The notes under the pieces were generated by a model. The model was not told where the DNA came from. It saw nothing but the letters and a program-made list of their open reading frames with translations, and searched no databases. Below, piece after piece: positions 1-7,432 of a stretch of 8,634 nt of DNA. Within the stretch, counting starts at the first letter, position 1. Each line of letters opens with the position of its first letter. The stretch is taken from contig USKE01000084.1 in assembly GCA_900555165.1 (NCBI GenBank), positions 1 to 8,634 of the forward strand. The letters are read 5' to 3'. Origin of the DNA: an uncultured Porphyromonadaceae bacterium. Lineage in GTDB: Bacteria > Bacteroidota > Bacteroidia > Bacteroidales > Muribaculaceae. The position numbers and the translations under genes are program-made.

Positions 1-195
1 AAGAGCATGATCCGTGAGCGCGCCGACTGGTGCATCTCCCGTCAGCGCCGCTGGGGCCTGCCCATTCCCGTGTTCTACTGCAAGGACTGCGGCAAGCCCA
101 TCTGCAATGACGAAAGCATCGACGCCATCTCCAAGCTCTTCGCCGCCGAAGGCTCCAACGCCTGGTTCGATATGGATGCCGCCGACATCCTGCCC
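1..195 (+). pseudogene. ileS: Isoleucyl-tRNA synthetase internal fragment
   Basis: This covers about 65 codons from the middle of an isoleucyl-tRNA synthetase, the cytoplasmic enzyme that charges tRNA-Ile. The signature [11 protein letters not shown] (residues 7-17 of the frame from base 7), followed by [16 protein letters not shown], is the conserved stretch just after the editing domain. The cysteines at 25, 28 and 33 form a zinc-ribbon-like cluster seen in many IleS proteins. The segment [13 protein letters not shown] normally continues into a GF-CPHCG stretch, which is missing here because the sequence switches to methyltransferase. The HIGH motif (upstream) and the KMSKS motif (downstream) are both absent. 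This form, with the CxxC insert, resembles Firmicutes or Clostridia enzymes as I remember them, so its source may be a different organism from the rest of the window. That assignment is from memory and needs a search. Confidence 0.72.
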
Positions 196-477
196 CGGCT
201 GGGCGCCGAGGCGCCGTTCGACCTTGCCTTTATCGACGGCAACAAACGCACATACCGTGAGACATTCTATCAGGTGCTGCCGCTGATACGCCCGGGAGGG
301 TTCATCCTCGCCGACAACACGCTGTGGAGCGGCAAGGTGGTTGCCGAGCCACCCGCCTCAGACCCCCAGACCCTCGGCATCCTCGATTTCAACGACGCCG
401 TGGCCGCCGACCCCCGTCTTGAGACCGTGATTCTCCCCCTGCGCGATGGCCTCACCCTTGTGCGCGTGAAACCCTGA
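7..477 (+). CDS. Chimeric ORF: IleS fragment fused to C-terminal half of an O-methyltransferase
   Basis: One uninterrupted frame encodes two unrelated protein pieces. Residues 1-63 are isoleucyl-tRNA synthetase-like (see the overlapping entry). From about residue 64 to the end (residue 156) it reads as a class I SAM-dependent O-methyltransferase of the caffeoyl-CoA-OMT-like family. The signs are [10 protein letters not shown] (71-80), a helix then [11 protein letters not shown] (94-104), and a closing strand [10 protein letters not shown]. Asp77, Asp103 and Asn104 match the usual metal-binding residues of that family. The SAM-binding glycine motif and the N-terminal half of the methyltransferase are absent, so the product could not be an active enzyme of either kind. 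The frame is open to the window edge (AAG AGC before this ATG), so the ATG at 7 is internal and not a true start. The methyltransferase end is typical of Bacteroidales; the real gene is probably complete elsewhere. I favour an assembly chimera over a genuine fusion. Confidence 0.75.
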   Translation: MIRERADWCISRQRRWGLPIPVFYCKDCGKPICNDESIDAISKLFAAEGSNAWFDMDAADILPRLGAEAPFDLAFIDGNKRTYRETFYQVLPLIRPGGFILADNTLWSGKVVAEPPASDPQTLGILDFNDAVAADPRLETVILPLRDGLTLVRVKP

Positions 478-589
478 GATTGCATACCCTCCCTCCGGAC
501 TGAATGCATCTGTCAAAATAATAGATGTCATTCTGAGGCATCGTCACTGCCCGCTATCCCCGACTACACAGGCTCCATCAGTTCTTGTT

Positions 590-602
590 TTTTGTGACAA
601 AA
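590..602. repeat. Short palindrome TTTTGTGACAAAA
   Basis: TTTTGT and ACAAAA form a perfect inverted repeat around a central G. It lies 45 bases upstream of the predicted -33 element of the peptidase promoter, where an activator could bind. In AT-rich intergenic DNA a 6-bp arm can arise by chance, so a regulatory role is only a possibility. Confidence 0.25.
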
Positions 603-646
603 CGGCTACAATCTTTAGACAATGCCATGAATTGTTGGTTGCCCCC

Positions 647-677
647 TTGTTTTCCGAGGCATCCCGTATTATATTTG
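647..677 (+). promoter_or_regulatory. Predicted Bacteroidetes-type promoter for the peptidase-LRR unit
   Basis: TATATTTG at 670-677 matches the Bacteroidetes sigma-ABfr -7 consensus TAnnTTTG exactly. A TTG (647-649, in TTGTTTT) lies 20 bases upstream, the expected spacing for the -33 element. Transcription would start near 684-690, leaving a leader of roughly 90-95 bases before the start codon at 780. Confidence 0.6.
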
Positions 678-779
678 CGCATACTGCAACCGCAAAAGAA
701 TCAAAAACCTGACTTTACCGACAATTTATAACTGCATAACTAACAACTTTTTTGAATATTCATTTAAAAATATAAAATT

Positions 780-3278
780 ATGAAAAAAGAGTTTTTGATT
801 CTTGTCATGGCGGCCCTGTGTGCGGTCATGGTTTCTGCCAGGACACTGCGTCTTGGCGTGGCTCCGATGGATGACGGTTCTCTGCCCGAAGCGCCGGAGA
901 ACCTGACACCGATCTGCAATATGACTATTGCAGACGACTCGACATCGGTCACCATCGAGTTCATATTCCCCACACTCGAATATTACCCCGACAATCTTTA
1001 TCCCGCATCCAACTGGTGTCAGGTGAAAGATTTCTATCCGTCGGTTGTGCCGGGTACAGCCGGGCTGCCGCAACGCACGTTAGTGTTCCAGATTCCGGTG
1101 GATGCCACGAATATCACGCTTACCGAGAATTTCGTGCAGTGGCAGCGGTTCAATGATTTTGAGCCTACACCTGCCAGGCCGATACTGTTTGAGGAACAGT
1201 CGGAGAATCTTGAGACGGTGCCACCAATCACAATCTTTGATGACGAAAACGACCGCACGGCCGCTACGCTCACAATCGGCGGCAGCTCGCAGGAATACAA
1301 AGAGGTTTACGTTCATATCGAACCCTTCAAATATTATGGAAAGGAAAAAGGCATCGGCGTATGCTATCACTTCTCGTACACGTTCTCGTTTGACTGCGAG
1401 GATACCGATACTGCCGGTGATGACCCCGAGCGGGCCATTGTCGGTCCGGTAAGATCTGATGCAATGGAGGTGCTTAAGTCAAGTCTTTCCAATCGTCCGG
1501 CCAACTATCTTGTTATCACGGCGCTACCTCACCGCGAAATATTCGCGGACTATGCCCGGTGGAAGAAGGCATGTGGTCATGATGTCAGAATCATGGCAAA
1601 AAGCCGATGGACCGTCAAGCAGATCAAGGATTCGATAGATCAGGCATATAATGATGACAGGAATCTGAAATATATCATTCTTGGCGGGAAGTACGAGGAA
1701 ATTCCTGCCGCGACATCGACAGCGTATTACAATACCGGGACCAAAACCAGATGTCTTACGGATTATCCGTATGCGTGCGTAGGCAACGAGAAAGAACGTA
1801 CATTCTATACCGGTCGAATGTTGCTTAATCACGATCAGGAAATGCCCATTATTCTTACCAAGATGAGAAATTTCTACAAAAATACGCTTGATAACCCTGA
1901 TTTTTATCGACAGGGCGCTCATGTGTCGCATTTTTATGGGGATAAGGCGTATCATATCTCCGAGCAAGGTTTATATGTCAAGACCTGCGAGGATATCAGG
2001 CAACATGTAATGGCTAACGGCAAGACTGTCCACAGGCTATATTCGAAAGACGCTAATGCAACACCTCTTTACTGGGGTAATTTGTGCGGTCATGAAGTGG
2101 ATATTCCTGAGGATCTGCTTTATCCGGTCGCTTACAAGTGGAACGCAACCACAGACTCCATTCTGAAACTTTATGACAGAGGGTGTTTTTATTTCCTGTA
2201 TCGTGGGCATGGTGATACAACACGATGGAAACTGCCCGAACTTACTGTCGCTGATATAACAAGGGATAGAATGGATTATCATCCGGTTGTTTTCAGCATT
2301 ACCTGCCTGACAGGGAAGTTTGATGAGCCCAATGGTTTTGCCAAGCATCTTTTGACCTCGAACTGGGGCGCATCTGCCGTGTTCGCTGCTACACAGTCGA
2401 GCTATACATGTTTAAATGACGCTCTCGCATTGGGGATGTTCAAGACAATATGGCCTTTCCCGGAATATGATACACAGACGATTGAACGTGATTTTCCTAC
2501 CAAACTGCGTCTTAATCAGATAAGTAGCATTCGAAGGCTGATAAAAGAGGACTGGTTGACCTTGGGTAATATACTGTATAACGGTGAAACCTATATGAGC
2601 AAGGGATGGTATGTCGGAAAATTGGTAAACGGGATTAATCTGGAAGAATGTATTCCGGCGCAAAAAGAGCTGTATCATGTCTACGGTGACCCCGGCTTGT
2701 ATATGAATACTGCCCTCCCTACAGAGCAGACAAATGTGCATCTCACCTACCGAAAGGCAATTGGGTCGGGAACATCCACCCAATATTTCGTCAGTGTGTC
2801 GGTGGATTCATTGTCAATGATCGGTTTCTGGAATGAAACGACCGGAATGGTGAAACGTTTTCATAATGATAAGGCAAGTGTGTTCGTTGATGCGAATGAC
2901 AAATTCCACATCACCATATTGCGGCATAATAAAATCCCCTTTACATTTGACGTGGCAAACGGAGTGGTAAAAGCCTCGGGGGCGTATGTCAACGATGTGA
3001 GCACACTTGCCCAGCCGGCAATCAAGTCAGTGAAACAGACGTCACCTGACAGCATGGATGTGGAATACTCGTTTGGCGCTGAAGAAGACATTGACTATAT
3101 TCCGGAAGGTACCATCTATGTCAGGGATTTCTCAAACAATGTGCTTGCCACCGAGCGGATAAATGAGGCAAACGGCAACGTCACGCTTTCATCACCGGCC
3201 ATCACCCCCGGCATCTATGTGGTGTCGCTTGAGACTGCCTTAGGCGAGATTCAATATCATAAAATCCTTATTAAATAA
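780..3278 (+). CDS. Secreted gingipain-like C25 cysteine peptidase with T9SS tail
   Basis: This 832-residue precursor resembles gingipains (peptidase family C25), secreted cysteine endopeptidases. Residues 1-20 are a signal peptide (KK, hydrophobic core, cleavage likely after VSA). Residues about 21-238 look like the C25 propeptide, including GTAGLPQRTLVFQIPVDA. The catalytic domain runs from about 239 (RPANYLVITA) to about 560. Its dyad is visible: His477 in FLYRGHGDTTRW and Cys509 in FSITCLTGKF. The 32-residue spacing nearly matches that recalled for RgpB (His and Cys 33 apart). YHVYGDPGLY (632-641) aligns with the gingipain VFGDPSL segment before the Ig-like domain. The C-terminus (PGIYVVSL to the final HKILIK) resembles a T9SS sorting domain, so export to the surface or medium is expected. 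The gingipain substrate-pocket Trp (in INQSWASPM) appears to be Tyr here (TQSSYTCLN), so cleavage specificity may differ. The gene starts after an AT-rich leader and is 9 bases upstream of the LRR gene. The fold is clear; activity and substrate are inferred. Confidence 0.88.
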   Translation: MKKEFLILVMAALCAVMVSARTLRLGVAPMDDGSLPEAPENLTPICNMTIADDSTSVTIEFIFPTLEYYPDNLYPASNWCQVKDFYPSVVPGTAGLPQRTLVFQIPVDATNITLTENFVQWQRFNDFEPTPARPILFEEQSENLETVPPITIFDDENDRTAATLTIGGSSQEYKEVYVHIEPFKYYGKEKGIGVCYHFSYTFSFDCEDTDTAGDDPERAIVGPVRSDAMEVLKSSLSNRPANYLVITALPHREIFADYARWKKACGHDVRIMAKSRWTVKQIKDSIDQAYNDDRNLKYIILGGKYEEIPAATSTAYYNTGTKTRCLTDYPYACVGNEKERTFYTGRMLLNHDQEMPIILTKMRNFYKNTLDNPDFYRQGAHVSHFYGDKAYHISEQGLYVKTCEDIRQHVMANGKTVHRLYSKDANATPLYWGNLCGHEVDIPEDLLYPVAYKWNATTDSILKLYDRGCFYFLYRGHGDTTRWKLPELTVADITRDRMDYHPVVFSITCLTGKFDEPNGFAKHLLTSNWGASAVFAATQSSYTCLNDALALGMFKTIWPFPEYDTQTIERDFPTKLRLNQISSIRRLIKEDWLTLGNILYNGETYMSKGWYVGKLVNGINLEECIPAQKELYHVYGDPGLYMNTALPTEQTNVHLTYRKAIGSGTSTQYFVSVSVDSLSMIGFWNETTGMVKRFHNDKASVFVDANDKFHITILRHNKIPFTFDVANGVVKASGAYVNDVSTLAQPAIKSVKQTSPDSMDVEYSFGAEEDIDYIPEGTIYVRDFSNNVLATERINEANGNVTLSSPAITPGIYVVSLETALGEIQYHKILIK

Positions 3279-3287
3279 ACGTCAGTC

Positions 3288-4406
3288 ATGAAACAAATGC
3301 TTGTCGCACTTATTATGTGCGTTGTCGGCTCGGTGTCGGCACTGGGTGAGATTGTCACTACATTCTGGGACGGCCCGATGCTTTTTCAGGTTCTTTCGGA
3401 GGAGGAGGGGACTGCCGCTCTGATTGCTCCAACCGAGGAGAGTATGAATGCAGAATACCTTCAGGGCATGACCAAAATCACAGTGCCATCGACAGTCACG
3501 GACTCCTCTACCGGGTTGAGCTATCAGGTTGTAACTATAAGAGGAGATGTATTCTCTCAGCTGCGGGCTTCTGTGGAAGAGGTAGTGATACCTGATGGTG
3601 TAAAGGAAGTATATGGTTTTAACAAAATGCCCAATCTGAAATCAGTAATATTACCGAATTCGGTGGAGAAAATGGGCATTTTTTGCGGATTGACCGCACT
3701 GAAGGAACTCGACTTTCCTGAGAATCTAAAAGAAATCACCATGATGTCATTCACGCCAAACTCTTTGGAGCGGATCATTCTCCCAGTCGGGGTCAAAAGA
3801 CTTGAATATTATACATTCACAGGAGCGCTTGAGGCTACGGAGATAGAAATTCCGGGAGTGGAGGGTATAGGAGAACTCGCACTTGCGGGAATGTCTAAAT
3901 TAAAGAAAATTGTGTTTCCGGCTTGTCTCAGATGGATTGACTGGGAAGCTGTCACACACTGCAACCTGGAGGAGATTCGGTTTGAATCAGACGGTACGAA
4001 TGCGGAATGCTCCTTAGATTACAATTGCCTTACAAGCAGACCAAAAGCGGTTTATTGCGCACGTCCGGTACCACCGGTTATAGATCATTATGATTTGTTC
4101 GTATCGGATGGCGGCGAGAACCGGGAGAAAGTCTGTTACTCGTTGATTTTCGGGGGATTCGCGCACATGCAGAATGTGAAACTGTATGTGCCTGTGGGGT
4201 ATGGCGAGGTGTACCGGCAGCACCGTTTCTGGGGGGCGATGCAGGTGCATGAGTATGACTTCGATGCAGGTGTGGCGGTCTCGGTGGCGGATGTGAAGAA
4301 TGATGTCACACCTTACTACGACCTGCTGGGGCGCAACGTGGCGCAGGTCGATTCGGCGCCTCCGGGCATCTATGTCAGAGCAGGCCGCAAACATCTGGTC
4401 AGGTAA
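3288..4406 (+). CDS. Secreted BspA-like leucine-rich-repeat protein with short T9SS-like tail
   Basis: This 372-residue protein has a signal peptide (residues 1-18, cleavage likely after SVSA) and degenerate BspA-type (LRR_5) leucine-rich repeats over about 64-235. Repeat units include VEEVVIPDGVKEV, LKSVILPNSVEKM, LKELDFPENLKEI and LERIILPVGVKRL, with about 20-23 residues per repeat. They are followed by a region with VKLYVPVGYGEVYRQ (297-311) and the aromatic HRFWGAMQVHEYDF, a closing module common in gut Bacteroidales BspA proteins. The end, YYDLLGRNV then PPGIYVRAGRKHLVR, resembles the last strands of a T9SS sorting domain. BspA-like proteins are known for binding host proteins and for adhesion in oral Bacteroidetes; the ligand here is unknown. 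Only 9 bases separate it from the peptidase stop codon and no promoter is seen in the gap, so the two genes are probably one transcript. Base composition matches the peptidase gene rather than the downstream adhesin gene. Confidence 0.83.
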   Translation: MKQMLVALIMCVVGSVSALGEIVTTFWDGPMLFQVLSEEEGTAALIAPTEESMNAEYLQGMTKITVPSTVTDSSTGLSYQVVTIRGDVFSQLRASVEEVVIPDGVKEVYGFNKMPNLKSVILPNSVEKMGIFCGLTALKELDFPENLKEITMMSFTPNSLERIILPVGVKRLEYYTFTGALEATEIEIPGVEGIGELALAGMSKLKKIVFPACLRWIDWEAVTHCNLEEIRFESDGTNAECSLDYNCLTSRPKAVYCARPVPPVIDHYDLFVSDGGENREKVCYSLIFGGFAHMQNVKLYVPVGYGEVYRQHRFWGAMQVHEYDFDAGVAVSVADVKNDVTPYYDLLGRNVAQVDSAPPGIYVRAGRKHLVR

Positions 4407-4456
4407 CCGCCTGATGACGACCCGAAACGACAATGTTTTGGGCGATTTTGCGGCAT

Positions 4457-4487
4457 TTTCGGCAATATGCGGTAAAATATGCCGAAA
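4457..4487. repeat. Inverted repeat TTTCGGCA / TGCCGAAA upstream of the adhesin promoter
   Basis: Perfect 8-bp arms (4457-4464 and 4480-4487) are separated by 15 bases. The repeat ends 26 bases before the -7 element at 4514, so it could be an operator or activator site. It could instead be a terminator stem for the LRR gene, but no T-tract follows it. Confidence 0.4.
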
Positions 4488-4513
4488 TAAAGATATTTTG
4501 CGAAATATTTGTG

Positions 4514-4521
4514 TATATTTG
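4514..4521 (+). promoter_or_regulatory. Predicted -7 promoter element for the adhesin gene
   Basis: TATATTTG matches the Bacteroidetes -7 consensus TAnnTTTG and is identical to the element before the peptidase gene. No TTG is found at the ideal 19-21 base distance; the nearest TTTTG (4496-4500) is only 13 bases upstream, so the -33 is weak or absent. Transcription would start near 4530, giving a leader of about 100 bases to the ATG at 4634. This placement argues that translation does not begin at the upstream in-frame ATG at 4433. Confidence 0.5.
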
Positions 4522-4633
4522 CATCATATTGCGATGCAGACCCGTTTCGTGCGCACTTTTGTCACATTGCTCCGGCTGTCGGGTCATACAGCCAGTATCT
4601 TATCAATCCATTTATTCACAAAGTATTAGATCT

Positions 4634-7432
4634 ATGAAGAAACCTCTTGTACTTCTGACTGCAGCCACAGTGGCGGTGGGAGGCATTATGGTTGCCGCCA
4701 ATCATGCCAACGGACGTTTCAGCCGTGTGCCGCGCAATGCCGTAGAGTCGGCCGAAATTCCGGTGGACCGTGCCGCGCAGACTGCCGCCGCGCGTGCCGC
4801 CTTCGCCACCGACGGTGACGCGCCGACTCTCAGGGCCGGCGGGATGACGGCAATGCTCCCCGTGCCGTTTGAGATCGAGCCTACGGCCGATGACATCAGC
4901 TATTTCACCATCATCGACCTTAACGAGAACGCCGGCAATTACGACAAGTGGAAGTATCAGTCGAATTTCAAGGGGCTTGTGTCGCCAAGCTCGTCGAGCC
5001 ATGCCGAGGATGACTGGGCCATCACCCCGGTGATCAATTTCACCGACGCCACGAAACTCTACGAGCTTACGTTTGACGCATATACGAACATGCCCGCGCC
5101 CCATTGCGGCACAATTGAGGTGTATGTCGGCACCGCCGACACCCCCGAGTCGATGACAGTGAAGATCGGCGAGCTCAGGCAGTTCTCGTCGCCGAAACGT
5201 GACGAGCGCGTAGCGTTCGCCATGCCGTTCGCCGTTCCGGCCGCCGGGCAGTACCGCATCGGTTTCCACTGCGTGACCGATCCCGCCGACTGCGAGGAGC
5301 CGTGGCCCGTGGTGCTCCAGAAGATTGCCGTCGACGAGAAGGCCGGCGAGGTCGGGGCACCCCAGCCCGTGATCGGCGCCACGGCCCAGGCCGCTCCGCA
5401 GGGCGAGCTGAAAGCCACCGTGACATTCACCATGCCTTCGAAAGAACTTACCGGCAATGACATACCCGCGTCGCAGACCCTTGTGGCCACTGTGAAATCG
5501 ACACAAGGCGACGCCGTGACAGAGACGAAGACTGTAAGCGGCGCCCCCGGCTCGGTGCAGACCCTTGAGATAGCCACCGCGCAGGGCGACAACGTGATTG
5601 TAATCACCGTGGCCGCCGGGGCCAACGAGGGTGAGCCGGCTGAGGTGCCTGTCTATACCGGCGTGGTGCGTCCGATGCGCGTGCAGGGGCTGACAGCCAC
5701 CGTGCCTGAAGACAACATGTCGATGACCCTGACCTGGAACGCCCCCATTGCCGGCGAGAATGACGGTTATGTGGATTTCGACGCCCTTGACTATGACATA
5801 TACAAGCGCGACGCCGAAGGCGAGTATCAATATTTCACCACCGTGGGGAAGGCAAAGACATATACCTACACTGTTGATGCCGGGATGGCGCTGCACACCG
5901 TGGCCCTGCGCGTGCTGGGCCGCAATGCCGCCGGAACGTCGACCGACGTGATAAACTATTCGTTCGACGAGCCGGTGTATGTGCTCGAGACCCTTGGCGT
6001 GCCGTACAGCATGCCCGCCACCGAGAAGTTCGACAATCTTCAGGCCCGCTACACGCCGGTGCGCAACGACTATCCCGACGACTATTACGGCCGCTGGTTC
6101 TTCGGCGACCCCACGGAGATAGCCGAGGATGACAACCAGTCGGCTCTGCTGGCCTACAACCCGCTCTCTGACGGCGACACCCGGGGCCGCGTGCGTCTGC
6201 CGCAGTTCTCAACCAAGGGGATACACAGCGCCACATTCACGCTGAAGTATCTGCGTTACGGCTCGAACGCCTCGCAGATGCACCTCTACATCACCGCTTA
6301 CGGCGAGGAACTTGAGAAACTTGCCGACCTCGACTGCTCTCAGGCCACCGACTGGAAGACCGAGACCTTCCCCCTGCCGCTCAAGTTTCAGGACCGCTCG
6401 TGGATCCAGATTGTTATTGACGTAGACCTCGACGACTATTATTACATGTATGGTATCGACGAATACAGTTTCTCGACCGGCGCGCAGACCGACCTTGCGG
6501 TGACCGGTTTCACCGGCGACGAGCAGGCCCCGGCATGTTCGCCGGCCACGTTCACCGCCGAGGTGTCGAATGTGGGCTTTACCGAGATCAGTGACGCCCG
6601 CGTGCGTTTCGACCTGCTTGACGGCGTGAGTGTGGTGGCCACCGAGACCGTGGCTGTCGGCGCCATGACGATGGGCGAGCACAGGAATGTGAGCGCGTCG
6701 TTCACGCCTGCGGCAGAATATCTGGGTAGGCGCCTGTCGGTAAGGGCCACGATAGAATCAGAGTCTGACGGCCAGGCAGGCAACAACACCTCTACTTTCT
6801 GGTTCTCGGTGATAGCCCCCGAGTCGCCCGTGGTTACCGACCTCCGCGCATCGAGCGCCGACAATGCCGTCACGCTTACATGGAGCCGTCCGTCGCTGGC
6901 AAAGGCATACACCGAGTCGTTCGAGTCAGTGACGCCCTTTGCCTACGAAGGTCAGATGGGCGAGTTCGACACCTTCGACGGCGATGGCCAGACGGTGTAC
7001 ATGTTCGACCCCGCGCAGAACCCGATGCCCAACGAGAATCTGCCCAAGGCGTTCCTGGCCGTGAACCATTCAGAGCTTGTGAATCCCGAGGGGCTTGAGG
7101 CCCACACCGGCGAGATGTATCTCCTGGCCACCTGCCCCGAAATGACGAACGCCAAACCCACTCCCGACGCCGCCGACGACTGGCTGATCTCGCCCGAGGT
7201 GCCCGGCGGCCGCCTGGTAAGTTTCTGGGTGAACATCATAAACGAGAAATACCCCGAGAATATCGAGGTGCTTGCCTCGACAACCGGCAATGAACCTGCC
7301 GATTTTACCGTCACCCTCAAGAAGATGAAACTTGAGCGCACCGGCTGGCAGAAAGTGCAGGTGGCCAGCGCCCCGCGTGCCGTGCGGGATCCACTATGTG
7401 AGCCGCGACATGTTCGGCATCCTCATCGATGA
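4634..7432 (+). CDS. Secreted choice-of-anchor/fibronectin-type-III adhesin-like protein, 5' part before a frameshift
   Basis: I chose the ATG at 4634 because MKKPLVLLTAATVAVGG begins a signal peptide (cleavage near residues 22-25); the in-frame upstream ATG at 4433 would precede the promoter element. Visible domains in order are: a jelly-roll choice-of-anchor J / cleaved-adhesin-like domain (about 90-235, DDWAITPVINF at 126-136); a beta-rich linker; a fibronectin III domain (about 346-440, SMTLTWNAP); a second jelly-roll-like region (about 458-615); a CARDB-like domain (about 619-727, TDLAVTGF through GNNTSTFWFSV); the start of another FN3 (about 729-756, AVTLTWSRPS); and a further choice-of-anchor domain (ADDWLISPEVPGG). 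Near residues 910-920 the frame stops making sense and ends 16 codons later. The coherent continuation lies in the +1 frame (next entry), so the intact protein would be about 1,075 residues. Such proteins are surface or secreted adhesins or carbohydrate-contact proteins; the ligand is unknown. GC-rich codons dominate, unlike the two genes upstream. Confidence 0.8.
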   Translation: MKKPLVLLTAATVAVGGIMVAANHANGRFSRVPRNAVESAEIPVDRAAQTAAARAAFATDGDAPTLRAGGMTAMLPVPFEIEPTADDISYFTIIDLNENAGNYDKWKYQSNFKGLVSPSSSSHAEDDWAITPVINFTDATKLYELTFDAYTNMPAPHCGTIEVYVGTADTPESMTVKIGELRQFSSPKRDERVAFAMPFAVPAAGQYRIGFHCVTDPADCEEPWPVVLQKIAVDEKAGEVGAPQPVIGATAQAAPQGELKATVTFTMPSKELTGNDIPASQTLVATVKSTQGDAVTETKTVSGAPGSVQTLEIATAQGDNVIVITVAAGANEGEPAEVPVYTGVVRPMRVQGLTATVPEDNMSMTLTWNAPIAGENDGYVDFDALDYDIYKRDAEGEYQYFTTVGKAKTYTYTVDAGMALHTVALRVLGRNAAGTSTDVINYSFDEPVYVLETLGVPYSMPATEKFDNLQARYTPVRNDYPDDYYGRWFFGDPTEIAEDDNQSALLAYNPLSDGDTRGRVRLPQFSTKGIHSATFTLKYLRYGSNASQMHLYITAYGEELEKLADLDCSQATDWKTETFPLPLKFQDRSWIQIVIDVDLDDYYYMYGIDEYSFSTGAQTDLAVTGFTGDEQAPACSPATFTAEVSNVGFTEISDARVRFDLLDGVSVVATETVAVGAMTMGEHRNVSASFTPAAEYLGRRLSVRATIESESDGQAGNNTSTFWFSVIAPESPVVTDLRASSADNAVTLTWSRPSLAKAYTESFESVTPFAYEGQMGEFDTFDGDGQTVYMFDPAQNPMPNENLPKAFLAVNHSELVNPEGLEAHTGEMYLLATCPEMTNAKPTPDAADDWLISPEVPGGRLVSFWVNIINEKYPENIEVLASTTGNEPADFTVTLKKMKLERTGWQKVQVASAPRAVRDPLCEPRHVRHPHR

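Larger units (their letters stand above)
478..779 (+). other. Non-coding region upstream of the C25 peptidase gene
   Basis: These 302 bases have no coding potential that I can support. They contain a promoter near 647-677, a short palindrome at 590-602 and an AT-rich leader just before the start codon at 780. There is no convincing intrinsic terminator for the upstream frame: only a 5-bp CATCT/AGATG pair around 505-528, with no T-tract. The stretch before 780 is almost all A and T and has no Shine-Dalgarno sequence, which is normal for Bacteroidetes. Confidence 0.6.

Noticed and set aside
590..602. TTTTGTGACAAAA as an FNR/CRP-like site
   Set aside because: The half-sites do not match those consensus sequences well, and a short AT-rich palindrome is expected by chance. 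It is kept only as a low-confidence repeat.
4300..4629. 109-codon plus-strand open frame across the LRR gene end and the intergenic region
   Set aside because: It overlaps the LRR gene in another frame and runs through promoter sequence, with no domain or start signal.
4433..4633. 67-codon N-terminal extension of the adhesin frame from an ATG at 4433
   Set aside because: It covers the predicted promoter element and the inverted repeat, has an unlikely Cys- and Ile-rich sequence, and would place a normal signal peptide inside the protein. The start at 4634 is better.
4616..5896. A 426-codon open frame on the minus strand
   Set aside because: It lies entirely opposite the adhesin gene, is rich in His, Gly and Arg with no recognisable domain, and is explained by the strong G/C bias of the plus-strand codons.
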